A stretch of 19,009 nt of DNA from Nocardioides sp. (GTDB lineage: Bacteria > Actinomycetota > Actinomycetes > Propionibacteriales > Nocardioidaceae). A program made the position numbers and the translations under genes. Below, piece by piece: positions 1-8,396 of the stretch (positions are counted from its first letter, which is position 1; each line of letters starts with the position of its first letter). The stretch spans positions 9,857-28,865 of the forward strand of contig DOWL01000141.1 of NCBI GenBank assembly GCA_003519585.1. The letters are read 5' to 3'. The notes under the pieces were generated by a model. It made no database searches, had not been told where the DNA came from, and was given only the letters and a program-made list of their open reading frames with translations.

Positions 1-479
1 CCCTTGTAGGGCTCGGGCTTGCGGAGCTTGCGGATGTTGGCGGCCACCTCGCCGACGAGCTGCTTGTCGATGCCCTGGACGCCGAAGCGGGTGGGGTTCT
101 CGACCGCGAAGGTGATGCCGTCGGGAGCGTTGAAGACGATCGGGTGGCTGTAGCCGAGCTGGAACTCCAGCTGGGTCGGGCCCTTGGAGAGCACGCGGTA
201 GCCGACGCCGACGATCTCGAGGCGCTTCTCGTAGCCGTCGGTGACACCGACGACCATGTTGTTGACCAGGGTGCGGGTCAGCCCGTGCAGGGACCTGCTG
301 TTCCGCTCGTCGTCGGGACGCTTGACGTCGAGGACGCCCTCGTTCTTCTCGACGGTGATCGGGGCAGCCACGGTGTGGCTCAGGGTGCCCTTGGGGCCCT
401 TGACCGTCACCACGGGGCCGTCGATCGTGACGTCCACGCCCGACGGGACCGGGACGGGGAGCTTGCCGATGCGCGACAT
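1..479 (-). CDS. rplF: 50S ribosomal protein L6 (uL6), 3' end cut by window edge
   Basis: Large-subunit protein that binds 23S rRNA near the factor-binding (GTPase-associated) site. The 159 visible residues begin [15 protein letters not shown] and run through the duplicated L6 fold, with the typical GVGYR segment, to the signature stretch [28 protein letters not shown] near the C-terminus, given here only as a reading of the translation ending PEPYKG. About 20 residues are missing beyond the left edge, judged from the usual length near 179. The ATG start is preceded by a GGAGGAG ribosome binding site about 10 nt upstream. It lies 25 nt downstream of rpsH in the same operon. Identification is secure. 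Confidence 0.97.
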   Translation of the reverse strand, partial: MSRIGKLPVPVPSGVDVTIDGPVVTVKGPKGTLSHTVAAPITVEKNEGVLDVKRPDDERNSRSLHGLTRTLVNNMVVGVTDGYEKRLEIVGVGYRVLSKGPTQLEFQLGYSHPIVFNAPDGITFAVENPTRFGVQGIDKQLVGEVAANIRKLRKPEPYK

Positions 480-504
480 GTTCTCTACTCCTCCTGGTCT
501 CTCG

Positions 505-912
505 TCACCAGACGTAGGCGAGGACTTCCCCACCCACGCCCTTCTGGTTGGCCTGACGGTCGGTGAGCAGCCCCTGGCTGGTCGAGATGATCGCGACGCC
601 GAGGCCGCCGAGCACCTTGGGCAGGCCGGTGTGCTTGGCGTAGACCCGCAGGCCCGGCTTGCTGATCCGGCGGACACCAGCGAGCGAGCGCTCGCGGTTG
701 CGGCCGTACTTGAGGGTGATGGTCAGCGACTTCTGGACCTCACCCTCCTCGGGCTCGGCGACCACGAAGGAGGCGATGTAGCCCTCCTGCTGCAGGATCT
801 CCGCGACGCCCTCCTTGATCTTGCTGTGGGGCATCGACACGGTGTCGTGGAACGCCTGGTTGGCGTTGCGCAGACGGGTCAGCATGTCTGCGATCGGGTC
901 GGTCATCGTCAT
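505..912 (-). CDS. rpsH: 30S ribosomal protein S8 (uS8)
   Basis: Primary 16S rRNA-binding protein of the central domain of the small subunit; in E. coli it is also the translational repressor of the spc operon. The 135-residue product begins [19 protein letters not shown] and ends with the diagnostic [12 protein letters not shown] and GGEVLAYVW segments, both typical of S8. Two in-frame ATGs lie close together (912 and 906). The first is preferred because an AAGGA ribosome binding site sits 10 nt before it. A 69-nt spacer, the longest in the operon, separates it from rpsZ. Since rplX and rplE overlap here, an S8 target between them as in E. coli has no room outside coding sequence. Confidence 0.97.
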   Translation of the reverse strand: MTMTDPIADMLTRLRNANQAFHDTVSMPHSKIKEGVAEILQQEGYIASFVVAEPEEGEVQKSLTITLKYGRNRERSLAGVRRISKPGLRVYAKHTGLPKVLGGLGVAIISTSQGLLTDRQANQKGVGGEVLAYVW

Positions 913-981
913 GGTTCGGTGTTCCTTCTCGTCTGGTTTCCACGCCGATCGGCGGGACCTGTGACGCGTGGGTGGTGGTGG

Positions 982-1167
982 TTACCAGCTCGACTTGGTG
1001 ACGCCGGGCAGCTCGCCGCGGTGCGCCATCTCGCGCAGGCAGATCCGGCAGAGGCCGAACTTGCGGTAGACGGCCTTGGGCCGGCCGCAGCGCTGGCACC
1101 GGGTGTAGCCCCGGACCGCGAACTTGGGCTTGCGGGCCGCCTTGACCTTGAGTGCTGTCTTGGCCAT
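982..1167 (-). CDS. rpsZ: 30S ribosomal protein S14 type Z (uS14, zinc-binding)
   Basis: Small-subunit head protein. At 61 residues it is the short zinc-ribbon (C+) form: C24-x-x-C27 and C40-x-x-C43 form the zinc site, and the C-terminus GVTKSSW is typical. Many actinobacteria also carry a longer cysteine-free S14 that replaces this one under zinc limitation; whether this genome does cannot be seen here. The start ATG has an AAGGAGA ribosome binding site at good spacing and lies 1 nt after the rplE stop codon. It is also called rpsN or rpsN1 in some annotations. Confidence 0.96.
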
Positions 1168-1168
1168 G

Positions 1169-1768
1169 TCAGTTCTCCTTGAACGGAAATCCGAGCTGCT
1201 TGAGCAGCGCCCGGCCCTGGTCGTCGTTGGTCGCCGTGGTCACGATCGTGATGTCCATGCCCCGGCTGCGGTCGATCCGGTCCTGGTCGATCTCGTGGAA
1301 CATGACCTGCTCGGTCAGGCCGAAGGTGTAGTTGCCCCGGCCGTCGAACTGCTTGGGCGAGAGGCCGCGGAAGTCACGGATGCGCGGCAGCGCGAGGGAC
1401 AGCAGCCGGTCGAGGAACTCCCACATCCGGTCGCCGCGCAGCGTGGTGTGCGCACCGATCGGCATGCCCTCGCGCAGCTTGAACTGCGCGATCGACTTGC
1501 GGGCCTTGGTGACCAGCGGCTTCTGGCCGGTGATCGCGGTGAGGTCCTTGACCGCACCCTCGATCAGCTTGGAGTCGCGAGCGGCCTCGCCCACGCCCAT
1601 GTTGACCACGATCTTGACCAGGCCGGGGACCTGCATCACGTTGGGGATCTCGAACTCCGAGCGCAGCGCGGGGACGATCTCCTCGCGGTAGCGCGTCTTG
1701 AGCCGCGGCGTGACGGCGGCCGAAGCCGTCGTCGTCGCCGGGGCGTCGTTCTCGAGGGTCTCGCTCAT
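1169..1768 (-). CDS. rplE: 50S ribosomal protein L5 (uL5)
   Basis: 5S rRNA-binding protein of the large-subunit central protuberance, which contacts the P-site tRNA. The 199-residue product contains the L5 signatures [34 protein letters not shown] and LREGMPIG, and ends [10 protein letters not shown]. Compared with E. coli L5 there is an extra N-terminal stretch of about 18 residues rich in Ala, Thr and Glu ([18 protein letters not shown]). The ATG start overlaps the rplX stop as TGATG, which indicates translational coupling and supports the longer N-terminus. Confidence 0.97.
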
Positions 1769-2136
1769 CAGATGTCCTTGCCGGTCTTGCGGGAAACGCG
1801 CACGCTGCGCTCGGCGGCGTACGTCGAGCCGTCGGGACGGCGCTTGGTCACGGTGTCGCGACGGAAGCCCACCCGGGTGACGTCCTTGCCGTCGACCAGG
1901 ATCACGTTGGAGACGTGGATCGGCGCCTCGGCGGTGATGATCCCGCCCGTGGTGCCGGCCCGACCGCCCTGGTTGACGACCTTGGTGTGCCGCTTGACGC
2001 GGTTGACGCCCTCGACGATCACCCGCTGCTCCTCGCGGAGCACCTGGATGACCTTGCCCTCGGCGCCCTTGTCGCGGCCGGCGATCACCTTGACGGTGTC
2101 GCCCTTCTTGATGTTGAGGCCCTTGCCCTTGGCCAT
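1768..2136 (-). CDS. rplX: 50S ribosomal protein L24 (uL24)
   Basis: Early assembly-initiator protein of the large subunit that binds the 5' domain of 23S rRNA. The N-terminal KOW segment is clear ([21 protein letters not shown] by reading, 21 residues, so shown here as [16 protein letters not shown] and following), then [12 protein letters not shown] and a C-terminal TRVGFRR. An upstream in-frame GTG at 2139 would add one Met. The ATG at 2136 is preferred because it follows GGAGG by 7 nt and overlaps the rplN stop as TGATG. The product is 122 residues. Confidence 0.96.
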   Translation of the reverse strand: MAKGKGLNIKKGDTVKVIAGRDKGAEGKVIQVLREEQRVIVEGVNRVKRHTKVVNQGGRAGTTGGIITAEAPIHVSNVILVDGKDVTRVGFRRDTVTKRRPDGSTYAAERSVRVSRKTGKDI

Positions 2137-2504
2137 CACAGCACCTCCGGTGCCAGCGAGATGATCTTCATGAACCGCTTGTCGCGCAGCTCGCGACCCA
2201 CGGGGCCGAAGATGCGGGTGCCGCGCGGCTCGCCGTCCTGGCGCAGGATCACCGCGGCGTTCTCGTCGAACTTGATGTAGGACCCGTCGGGCCGGCGGCG
2301 CTCCTTGCGGGTGCGCACGACGACCGCCTTGACGACATCGCCCTTCTTGACGTTTCCGCCGGGGATGGCGTCCTTGACCGTGGCCACGATGGTGTCACCG
2401 ATGCCGGCGTAGCGCCGGCCCGAGCCACCGAGGACGCGGATGCACAGAATCTCCTTGGCGCCGGTGTTGTCGGCGACCTTGAGACGGGACTCCTGCTGGA
2501 TCAC
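2136..2504 (-). CDS. rplN: 50S ribosomal protein L14 (uL14)
   Basis: Large-subunit protein that forms an intersubunit bridge with 16S rRNA. The 122-residue product starts (V/M)[17 protein letters not shown] and contains RYAGIGD and the basic [13 protein letters not shown] segment, with the normal family length. The start is a GTG at 2504 sharing GTGA with the rpsQ stop, preceded by a GGAGAAGG-type ribosome binding site inside the end of rpsQ. The open frame continues about 31 codons upstream, but that extension does not resemble L14 and is rejected. Confidence 0.96.
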   Translation of the reverse strand: MIQQESRLKVADNTGAKEILCIRVLGGSGRRYAGIGDTIVATVKDAIPGGNVKKGDVVKAVVVRTRKERRRPDGSYIKFDENAAVILRQDGEPRGTRIFGPVGRELRDKRFMKIISLAPEVL

Positions 2505-2797
2505 TTCGCCTTCTCCAACACTTGTACGACGCGCCAGCGCTTGGTGGCCGACAGCGGGCGGGTCTCCATGATCAGGACCCGGTCGCCGGTGCCGCACTCG
2601 TTCTGCTCGTCGTGGGCCTTGAGCTTCGAAGTGTGGCGCAGGACCTTTCCGTACAGGGCGTGCTTGACGCGGTCCTCGACGGCCACGACCACGGTCTTGT
2701 CCATCTTGTCGCTGACCACCAGTCCCTCACGGGTCTTGCGGCCGCCGCGCTCAGACTGAGCCTGCTCCGCGGCGGGAGCTGCCGACTGCTCGCTCAC
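2501..2797 (-). CDS. rpsQ: 30S ribosomal protein S17 (uS17)
   Basis: Primary 16S rRNA-binding protein that helps assemble the 5' domain of the small subunit. The core matches S17 throughout: [20 protein letters not shown], then [26 protein letters not shown] and [11 protein letters not shown]. The 98-residue product has an N-terminal extension of about 16 residues (Ala, Gln, Glu and Gly rich) relative to E. coli. The GTG start at 2797 shares GTGA with the rpmC stop. The open frame runs much further upstream, but that part is a shadow of rpmC. Confidence 0.95.
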   Translation of the reverse strand: MSEQSAAPAAEQAQSERGGRKTREGLVVSDKMDKTVVVAVEDRVKHALYGKVLRHTSKLKAHDEQNECGTGDRVLIMETRPLSATKRWRVVQVLEKAK

Positions 2798-3048
2798 GCG
2801 GCACCGTCCTCGTCGTTGTCGTTGTCGTTGCTCGGCGCGGTGCGGATCCCGAGCTCGCGCTCGCGCACCACGGTGTAGATCCGGGCGATGTCCTTCTTGA
2901 CCGTGCGGAGCCGGCCGTGGCTCTCCAGCTGGCCGGTGGCCGCCTGGAAGCGGAGGTTGAACAGCTCCTCCTTGGCCTCGCGAAGCCGGGCCTCGAGGTC
3001 GACGTCGTTCATCTCGTCGAGCTCGTGCGCCTTGGTACCGGTCGCCAT
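2794..3048 (-). CDS. rpmC: 50S ribosomal protein L29 (uL29)
   Basis: Small two-helix large-subunit protein near the polypeptide exit tunnel, forming part of the docking site for trigger factor and SRP together with L23. The core contains the family pattern [17 protein letters not shown], then [20 protein letters not shown]. The 84 residues exceed the usual length (about 65-78) because of a C-terminal acidic tail, [12 protein letters not shown], encoded by a short hexamer repeat. The ATG start overlaps the rplP stop as TGATG. Confidence 0.96.
   Translation of the reverse strand: MATGTKAHELDEMNDVDLEARLREAKEELFNLRFQAATGQLESHGRLRTVKKDIARIYTVVRERELGIRTAPSNDNDNDEDGAA
2812..2829 (+). repeat. Three tandem copies of GTCGTT inside rpmC
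   Basis: The plus strand reads GTCGTT three times in a row. On the coding strand this gives alternating Asn and Asp codons and makes the NDNDND part of the L29 tail. It is a short in-frame hexamer microsatellite, so copy-number change would alter tail length without a frameshift. Confidence 0.85.
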
Positions 3049-3467
3049 CAGAACTCACCAGCCTCTCGGGTGATGAAGCGGCACTTCATCGGGAGCTTGT
3101 GCATCGCGCGGCGCATCGCCTCGCGGGCGACGGTCTCGTCGACGCCCGAGAGCTCGAACATCACGCGGCCGGGCTTGACGTTGGCGATCCACCACTCCGG
3201 CGAGCCCTTACCGGAGCCCATCCGGGTCTCGGCGGGCTTCTTGGTCAGCGGACGGTCTGGGTAGATGTTGATCCACACCTTGCCGCCACGCTTGATGTGG
3301 CGGGTCATGGCGATACGGGCCGACTCGATCTGACGGTTGGTGACGTAGTGCCCCTCGACCGCCTGGATGCCGAAGTCGCCGAACGCCAGGCGGGTCCCGC
3401 CCTTGGCCGCACCGGTCCGCTTGGGGTGGTGCTGCTTGCGGTGCTTGAGCCGTCGCGGCATCAGCAT
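3048..3467 (-). CDS. rplP: 50S ribosomal protein L16 (uL16)
   Basis: Late-assembling large-subunit protein that contacts A-site tRNA and helps organise the peptidyl transferase centre. The sequence is classic L16: [51 protein letters not shown] and the C-terminal [10 protein letters not shown]. The 139-residue length is normal. ATG at 3467 is chosen, 3 nt after the rpsC stop; the second ATG at 3461 would remove two residues conserved in actinobacterial L16. Confidence 0.97.
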   Translation of the reverse strand: MLMPRRLKHRKQHHPKRTGAAKGGTRLAFGDFGIQAVEGHYVTNRQIESARIAMTRHIKRGGKVWINIYPDRPLTKKPAETRMGSGKGSPEWWIANVKPGRVMFELSGVDETVAREAMRRAMHKLPMKCRFITREAGEF

Positions 3468-3470
3468 GGC

Positions 3471-4310
3471 TCAGCCCTCCGTTCCGGGAGCGGTCTCGGC
3501 AGCCGGAGCGGCCGAGGTCTCAGCGGCCGGGGCCGACGCGGCCTCGGTGCTCCCGCCGTCGCGGTCCGAGCGGGTCGGACGCGAGCCCCGGCTGGGACGG
3601 TCGCTGCCGCCGCGGCCCGGACGGTTGCCACCACGACCAGGTACGCCGGCGCGGGCCGCGGCCTGCGCCTGACGCTCGGCGCGGGTGCCGGCGACCTCAC
3701 CCTTGTAGATCCAGACCTTCACGCCGATCCGGCCGAAGGTCGTGCGGGCCTCGTAGAAGCCGTAGTCGATGTCGGCACGCAGCGTGTGCAGCGGGACGCG
3801 ACCCTCGCGGTAGAACTCGGTGCGCGACATCTCGGCGCCGTTGAGCCGACCCGAGCACTGGATCCGGATGCCCTTGGCACCCGAGCGCATCGTGGTCTGC
3901 ATCGCCTTGCGCATCGCGCGCCGGAACTGCACGCGGCCCGAGAGCTGCTCGGCCACGCCCTGCGCGACCAACTGAGCGTCCACCTCGGGGTTCTTGACCT
4001 CGAGGATGTTGAGCTGGACCTGCTTGCCGGTGAGCTTCTCGAGCTCGCCGCGGATGCGGTCGGCCTCGGCGCCACGGCGACCGATCACGATGCCCGGACG
4101 CGCGGTGTGGATGTCCACGCGGACGCGGTCGCGGGTGCGCTCGATCTCGACCTTGGCGATGCCGGCCCGCTCCATGCCCTTGGAGAGCAGCTTGCGGATG
4201 GCGACGTCCTCGCCGACGTAGCTCTTGTAGAGCTTGTCGGCGTACCAGCGGGACTTGTGGTCGGTGGAGATGCCGAGCCGGAACCCGTTCGGGTTGATCT
4301 TCTGGCCCAT
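3471..4310 (-). CDS. rpsC: 30S ribosomal protein S3 (uS3) with long C-terminal tail
   Basis: Small-subunit head protein at the mRNA entry channel, with mRNA helicase activity together with S4 and S5. The N-terminus [13 protein letters not shown], the KH RNA-binding loop GRRG (about residues 77-80) and the C-terminal S3 domain ([12 protein letters not shown], then RADIDYGF) are all present. The conserved fold ends near residue 208. Residues 209-279 form a low-complexity tail that is first Arg/Gly rich ([12 protein letters not shown]) and then Ala/Glu/Pro rich. Many actinobacterial S3 proteins have such tails. The start lies 1 nt after the rplV stop. Confidence 0.97.
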   Translation of the reverse strand: MGQKINPNGFRLGISTDHKSRWYADKLYKSYVGEDVAIRKLLSKGMERAGIAKVEIERTRDRVRVDIHTARPGIVIGRRGAEADRIRGELEKLTGKQVQLNILEVKNPEVDAQLVAQGVAEQLSGRVQFRRAMRKAMQTTMRSGAKGIRIQCSGRLNGAEMSRTEFYREGRVPLHTLRADIDYGFYEARTTFGRIGVKVWIYKGEVAGTRAERQAQAAARAGVPGRGGNRPGRGGSDRPSRGSRPTRSDRDGGSTEAASAPAAETSAAPAAETAPGTEG

Positions 4311-4311
4311 C

Positions 4312-4893
4312 TCAGGCCTCCTCTCCAGTGGTCTCGGCAGTCGCGGCGCCCGACTCCTCGGGGGCTGCGGTCTTCTTGGCCGCGGTCTTCTTGGCGGCGG
4401 CCTTCTTGGTGGTCTTCTTGGCCGGGGTCTCCTCGGCCTGGGCGGCCGGTGCCTTCTTGGCCGTCTTCTTGGCCGGCTTCACCGGCTCGATCACCAGCGC
4501 GGACGCCGGCTCGACCACCAACGTGATGTGGCTGGTCCGCTTGTTGATGCGGGTCGCCCGGCCCTGGGCCCGCGGGCGCCAGCGCTTCATCGTCGGACCC
4601 TCGTCGACCTGCGCCACCGACACGACCAGGTCGTGGGTGTCGAGGCCCTCGGTGGTCTCGGCGTTGGCGACGGCGCTGCGCAGGACCTTGTGCACGGTCT
4701 CCGCGGCCGCCTGGGGGGCGAACTCGAGGGTGGCCAGGGCCTGGTCGACGGGTACCCCGCGGACCAGGTCGACGACCCGGCGGGCCTTCAGCGGCGTGAT
4801 CCGCACATAGCGGGCGCTGGCGAAGGCACCGGGACGGTCGCCGAGCAGGGTGTCGCGGCGGGCGCTGGTGCGCTGACGCTCGGTGGCACTCAT
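4312..4893 (-). CDS. rplV: 50S ribosomal protein L22 (uL22) with Lys/Ala-rich tail
   Basis: Binds 23S rRNA and lines the narrowest part of the peptide exit tunnel, with L4. The core (about residues 22-135) contains [20 protein letters not shown] and the tunnel-loop motif [12 protein letters not shown] (residues 102-113). The product is 193 residues, whereas the family is usually 110-130. The excess is a C-terminal tail (about 137-193) with repeated [12 protein letters not shown] units resembling histone H1 tails. The ATG at 4893 shares ATGA with the rpsS stop. The frame stays open upstream but overlaps rpsS there and is not L22-like. Confidence 0.96.
   Translation of the reverse strand: MSATERQRTSARRDTLLGDRPGAFASARYVRITPLKARRVVDLVRGVPVDQALATLEFAPQAAAETVHKVLRSAVANAETTEGLDTHDLVVSVAQVDEGPTMKRWRPRAQGRATRINKRTSHITLVVEPASALVIEPVKPAKKTAKKAPAAQAEETPAKKTTKKAAAKKTAAKKTAAPEESGAATAETTGEEA
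4370..4480 (-). repeat. Degenerate repeat encoding AKKT/AKKA units in L22 tail
   Basis: On the plus strand the unit CTTCTTGGC recurs at roughly 12-18 nt spacing, each copy encoding A-K-K on the coding strand. The same unit is found in the rplD tail near 6396-6445. The copies are imperfect in the surrounding bases, as expected of an old codon-level repeat. Confidence 0.75.
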
Positions 4894-5171
4894 CGACGAC
4901 GACCCTTCCGGTCTTCCTTGACGTGACCTCGGTAGGTGCGGGTGGGCGCGAACTCGCCGAGCTTGTGGCCGACCATCGAGTCGGTGATGAACACCGGCAC
5001 GTGCTTGCGGCCGTCGTGGACCGCGATGGTGTGGCCGATCATCGAGGGGATGATCATCGAGCGGCGCGACCACGTCTTGATGACGTTGTGGCTGCCCTTC
5101 TCGTTCTCGGCGTCCACCTTCTTCTCGAGGTGGCCGTCGACGAAGGGGCCCTTCTTGAGGCTGCGAGGCAT
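4890..5171 (-). CDS. rpsS: 30S ribosomal protein S19 (uS19)
   Basis: Small-subunit head protein that forms a complex with S13 and contacts large-subunit bridges. The 93 residues begin [19 protein letters not shown] and contain [21 protein letters not shown] and the C-terminal [16 protein letters not shown], all diagnostic. Family length is normal. The ATG is 5 nt after the rplB stop codon, and the gene's own stop overlaps the rplV start. Confidence 0.97.
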   Translation of the reverse strand: MPRSLKKGPFVDGHLEKKVDAENEKGSHNVIKTWSRRSMIIPSMIGHTIAVHDGRKHVPVFITDSMVGHKLGEFAPTRTYRGHVKEDRKGRRR

Positions 5172-5176
5172 GTCGG

Positions 5177-6013
5177 TTACTTCCTACCCTTGCCGGACTT
5201 GCGGCGACGGATGATCTGGGCGTCGGAGGCCTTGCGCTTGCGGGTACGGCCCTCGGGCTTGCCCCACGGCGAGACCGGGTGGCGACCACCGGAGGTCTTG
5301 CCCTCACCACCACCGTGCGGGTGGTCGACGGGGTTCATGACGACACCGCGGACGGTCGGGCGCTTGCCCTTCCAACGCATCCGGCCGGCCTTGCCCCAGT
5401 TGATGTTCGACTGCTCGGCGTTGCCGACCTCGCCGACCGTCGCGCGGCAGCGTACGTCGACGAACCGCATCTCGCCCGAGGGCATGCGCAGCGTCGCGCG
5501 GGAGCCCTCGCGGGCCACCAGCTGGGCGCTCATGCCGGCCGAGCGGGCGATCTTGGCGCCGCCACCGGGCCGCAGCTCGATCGCGTGGATCGTCGTACCG
5601 ACGGGGATGTGGCGCAGCGGCAGGTTGTTGCCGGTCTTGATGTCGGCACCCGGACCCGACTCGACGACCGTGCCCTGACGCAGGTCCTTCGGCGCGATGA
5701 TGTAGCGCTTCTCGCCGTCGGCGTAGTGCAGCAGCGCGATCCGCGCGGTGCGGTTGGGGTCGTACTCGATGTGCGCGACCTTGGCCGGGATGCCGTCCTT
5801 GTCGTAGCGCCGGAAGTCGATGATCCGGTAGGCACGCTTGTGGCCACCGCCCTGGTGACGGGTGGTGATCCGGCCCTGGTTGTTGCGACCGCCCTTCTTG
5901 GGCAGCGGCTTGGTCAGGGACTTCTCCGGCGTGGTCCGGGTGATCTCGACGAAGTCGGCGACCGACGAGCCGCGGCGGCCCGGGGTGGTCGGCTTGTATT
6001 TGCGGATGGCCAT
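5177..6013 (-). CDS. rplB: 50S ribosomal protein L2 (uL2)
   Basis: Core 23S rRNA-binding protein required for subunit association and for activity of the peptidyl transferase centre. The 278 residues include [15 protein letters not shown] (starting about residue 55), the OB-fold and SH3-like domains, and the highly conserved [10 protein letters not shown] loop (about 229-238), which contains the histidine studied in E. coli L2 function. The basic C-terminus is intact. The ATG overlaps the rplW stop as TGATG. Confidence 0.98.
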   Translation of the reverse strand: MAIRKYKPTTPGRRGSSVADFVEITRTTPEKSLTKPLPKKGGRNNQGRITTRHQGGGHKRAYRIIDFRRYDKDGIPAKVAHIEYDPNRTARIALLHYADGEKRYIIAPKDLRQGTVVESGPGADIKTGNNLPLRHIPVGTTIHAIELRPGGGAKIARSAGMSAQLVAREGSRATLRMPSGEMRFVDVRCRATVGEVGNAEQSNINWGKAGRMRWKGKRPTVRGVVMNPVDHPHGGGEGKTSGGRHPVSPWGKPEGRTRKRKASDAQIIRRRKSGKGRK

Positions 6014-6318
6014 CAGGAAACCGGTCCTCCGAAGATATCGATGCGGTGGCCCTCGGCGAGGCTGACGATCGCGCGCTTGGTGTCCTTGCGCTTGCCCAGC
6101 CCGTTGCGGGTCCGCCGCGTCTTGCCCGGGCGGTTGAGGGTGTTGACGGCGGTCACCTTGACGCCGAACACCTTCTCGACCGCGATCTTGATCTCGGTCT
6201 TGTTGGCGTCGGGACGCACCAGGAAGGTGTACTTGTTGGCGTCGAGGAGGCCGTAGCTCTTCTCGGAGACGACCGGCGCGATGAGTACGTCGCGGTGGTC
6301 CTTGTGCAGGGTGCTCAC
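6013..6318 (-). CDS. rplW: 50S ribosomal protein L23 (uL23)
   Basis: Large-subunit protein at the peptide exit, the main docking site for trigger factor and SRP. The 101-residue product carries [39 protein letters not shown] by reading (shown here as [16 protein letters not shown] and following), then [11 protein letters not shown] and the C-terminal IDIFG. The GTG start at 6318 shares GTGA with the rplD stop. The open frame extends far upstream but is there the shadow of rplD. Confidence 0.96.
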   Translation of the reverse strand: MSTLHKDHRDVLIAPVVSEKSYGLLDANKYTFLVRPDANKTEIKIAVEKVFGVKVTAVNTLNRPGKTRRTRNGLGKRKDTKRAIVSLAEGHRIDIFGGPVS

Positions 6319-7073
6319 GCGGACTCCTCCTCGGCAGCGAACTTGTCGTCGTTCTTGTCGTCCGCGGCCTCGTCGGCCGCGGGCTCGTCGGCGGCAGCCT
6401 TCTTGGCGGTGGTCTTCTTGGCCGCGGCCTTCTTGGCGGGCTTCTCCTCGGCGGCCGGCTCGTTGCCGACGAAGGCGTCGAAGGCGCCCTGGGTGAAGAC
6501 CACGTCGTCGGAGGCGACCACGTCGTAGGTGTTGAGCTGGTCGACGGCCACGATGTGCACCTCGGGCGCGTTGCGCAACGAGAGCCAGGTCACGGCGTCG
6601 GTGCGCTCGAGCACCACCAGGAACCGGCGCCGGTCGCTGATCGCGGTGAGCGAGGCGAGCGCGGTCTTGGTCGAGGGGGCATCGCCGAGGCCGAAGCCGT
6701 CGACGACGTGGATCCGGCCGTCGCGGGCCCGGTCGGAGAGTGCGCCACGGAGCGCGGCGGCCTTCATCTTCTTGGGCGTGCGCTGGTCGTAGCTGCGCGG
6801 CTGCGGGCCGTGCACCGTGCCACCACCGGCGAACTGCGGGGCGCGGGTCGAGCCCTGGCGGGCGCGGCCGGTGCCCTTCTGCTTGTAAGGCTTGCGACCA
6901 CCGCCGCGGACCTCGCCGCGGGTCTTGGTGGCGTGCGTGCCCTGGCGGGCCGCGGCCTGCTGGGCGACAACGACCTGGTGGATCAGCGGGACGTTGACCG
7001 CCACGTCGAAGATCTCGGCGGGCAGGTCGACCTTCTTGGCGCTCGCCGTCTTGGAACTGTTCTGCGTAGCCAT
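6315..7073 (-). CDS. rplD: 50S ribosomal protein L4 (uL4) with charged C-terminal tail
   Basis: 23S rRNA-binding protein that lines the exit tunnel; in E. coli it also represses its own operon. The long tunnel loop is clear at about residues 56-93 ([19 protein letters not shown], then [16 protein letters not shown]). The globular domain ends near residue 202. The remaining 50 residues form a tail that is first Lys/Ala rich ([17 protein letters not shown]) and then strongly acidic. The start ATG follows the rplC stop by 2 nt. Whether this L4 has an autoregulatory role is unknown. Confidence 0.97.
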   Translation of the reverse strand: MATQNSSKTASAKKVDLPAEIFDVAVNVPLIHQVVVAQQAAARQGTHATKTRGEVRGGGRKPYKQKGTGRARQGSTRAPQFAGGGTVHGPQPRSYDQRTPKKMKAAALRGALSDRARDGRIHVVDGFGLGDAPSTKTALASLTAISDRRRFLVVLERTDAVTWLSLRNAPEVHIVAVDQLNTYDVVASDDVVFTQGAFDAFVGNEPAAEEKPAKKAAAKKTTAKKAAADEPAADEAADDKNDDKFAAEEESA

Positions 7074-7075
7074 GC

Positions 7076-7738
7076 TCAGGCCTCCTCGACAGTCTTCTTG
7101 GCGGCCGAGCGGAGCACCACAAGGCCACCCTTGGGCCCGGGAACGGCGCCCTTGATGAGGATCAGGCCCTTGTCGGTGTCCACTGCGTGCACCGTGAGGT
7201 TTTGCGTGGTGACGGTGTCCGAGCCCATCCGGCCGGCCATCCGGACACCCTTGAACACGCGACCGGGGGTGGCGCAGGCGCCGATCGAGCCCGGCTTGCG
7301 GTGGTTGCGGTGGGCGCCGTGTGAGGAGGAGACACCCGCGAAGCCGTGTCGCTTCATGGTGCCCGCGAATCCCTTGCCCTTGCTGGTGCCGGTCACGTCG
7401 ATCTCCTCGCCGGCGGCGAAGGTGTCGACGGCGAGCTCCTGGCCGACGGTGAACTCACCGGCGGAGGTGGTGCGGATCTCGACGAGGTGGCGGCGCGGGG
7501 TGGTGCCGGCGGACTGGAAGTGACCGGCGCGCGGCTTGGTCACCTTGCGGCCCTCGATCTCGCCGAACCCGACCTGGATGGCGTTGTAGCCGTCCTTCTC
7601 GGGGGTGCGGACCTGGGTCACGACGTTGGTGCCGGCCGCGATCACGGTCACGGGGACGATCCGGTTGTTCTCGTCCCAGAGCTGGGTCATGCCGAGCTTG
7701 GTGCCCAGCAGCCCCTTCACGTTGCGTTCGATAGTCAT
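7076..7738 (-). CDS. rplC: 50S ribosomal protein L3 (uL3)
   Basis: Early assembly protein whose loop reaches the peptidyl transferase centre. The 220-residue product begins [21 protein letters not shown] by reading, and contains the L3 signature region [17 protein letters not shown] followed by [22 protein letters not shown]. The ATG at 7738 is chosen over an upstream in-frame ATG at 7774, which lies inside rpsJ and would add 12 residues not seen in L3. It starts 10 nt after the rpsJ stop with a GAGG-type ribosome binding site. Confidence 0.97.
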   Translation of the reverse strand: MTIERNVKGLLGTKLGMTQLWDENNRIVPVTVIAAGTNVVTQVRTPEKDGYNAIQVGFGEIEGRKVTKPRAGHFQSAGTTPRRHLVEIRTTSAGEFTVGQELAVDTFAAGEEIDVTGTSKGKGFAGTMKRHGFAGVSSSHGAHRNHRKPGSIGACATPGRVFKGVRMAGRMGSDTVTTQNLTVHAVDTDKGLILIKGAVPGPKGGLVVLRSAAKKTVEEA

Positions 7739-7748
7739 CGGTCGAACC

Positions 7749-8057
7749 TCAGAGCTTGATCTCGATGTCGACACCAGCCGGAAGGTCGAGCCGCATCAGC
7801 GAGTCGACGGTCTTCGGCGTGGGGTCGAGGATGTCGATGAGCCGCTTGTGGGTGCGCATCTCGAAGTGCTCGCGCGAGTCCTTGTACTTGTGCGGCGAGC
7901 GGATCACGCAGTAGACGTTCTTCTCGGTCGGCAGCGGCACGGGGCCGGCGACGCGAGCACCCGTACGGGTGACGGTGTCCACGATCTTGCGCGCCGAGGT
8001 GTCGATCACCTCGTGGTCATAGGCCTTGAGCCTGATGCGGATCTTCTGTCCCGCCAT
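7749..8057 (-). CDS. rpsJ: 30S ribosomal protein S10 (uS10), first gene of the operon
   Basis: Small-subunit head protein, also known as NusE when it acts with NusB in transcription antitermination. The 102 residues are canonical: [19 protein letters not shown], then [39 protein letters not shown] and the C-terminal [12 protein letters not shown]. The upstream open frame is discarded because the S10 start is fixed by homology. The nearest purine-rich element, AAGGA, is 12 nt before the ATG, a rather long spacing. It is preceded by a long untranslated leader in the divergent region and not by tuf, which is adjacent in some bacteria. Confidence 0.97.
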   Translation of the reverse strand: MAGQKIRIRLKAYDHEVIDTSARKIVDTVTRTGARVAGPVPLPTEKNVYCVIRSPHKYKDSREHFEMRTHKRLIDILDPTPKTVDSLMRLDLPAGVDIEIKL

Positions 8058-8155
8058 AGGTCTCTCTCGTCCTTCTCGTCTGTGCCGCGGTCTGGGGTGA
8101 AGCTGTCTTGGGCGCCGCCCCGGCCCACACCCAGCTCCGACCCCCGCGGTCGGGC

Positions 8156-8180
8156 GTGTCGTACCGGTTTCGTACGACAC
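8156..8180 (-). promoter_or_regulatory. Perfect stem-loop in the rpsJ 5' leader
   Basis: The arms GTGTCGTAC and GTACGACAC (9 bp, no mismatch) enclose a 7-nt loop, about 100 nt upstream of the rpsJ start. In the minus-strand transcript this would form a stable hairpin in the untranslated leader. There is no U-run after it, so it does not look like a classical terminator. A weaker hairpin (CCGAC/GTCGG) follows immediately. A role in operon autoregulation is inference only. Confidence 0.5.
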
Positions 8181-8272
8181 AGACCGGGATCCGTGTGCTT
8201 GTTGTGGGCGCCCGGCGCAACGACCGGGCGTGGATCGGGTCTCCTGGTTCGGTGCGGACGCACGCTGAAACC

Positions 8273-8304
8273 GTTCTACGCTGGAGACGCGATTCAGGAG
8301 TCAA
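8273..8304 (-). promoter_or_regulatory. Possible rpsJ promoter (TTGACT / TAGAAC)
   Basis: Reading the minus strand, TTGACT (8304-8299) is followed after 20 nt by TAGAAC (8278-8273). The -35 is a good match to the housekeeping sigma consensus. The -10 lacks the final T and the spacer is longer than the usual 17-18 nt. It would give a leader of roughly 210 nt before rpsJ. It is the best candidate seen, but weak. Confidence 0.3.
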
Positions 8305-8396
8305 GCAGTGCGATGCACCCCGGCAACCCGCCAGAGCAACCGGACTAGTTTGGCAGAGATCGCCCATGGCGCCAAATTCACCGGCCTACGGCGGGG

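Noticed and set aside
3099..4526. 475-codon open frame on the plus strand opposite rplP, rpsC and rplV
   Set aside because: It lies antisense to well-identified ribosomal genes, and its composition follows the mirror of their GC-rich codons. It shows no recognisable domain.
8017..8367. 116-codon frame in the rpsJ leader as a leader peptide
   Set aside because: It runs into rpsJ in another frame, has no ribosome binding site and no attenuator-like codon run.
8349..8376. TTTGGC/GCCAAA inverted pair (6 bp) as an operator or promoter
   Set aside because: The arms are short, 16 nt apart, and the -10 candidate near them is poor. It is compatible with chance.
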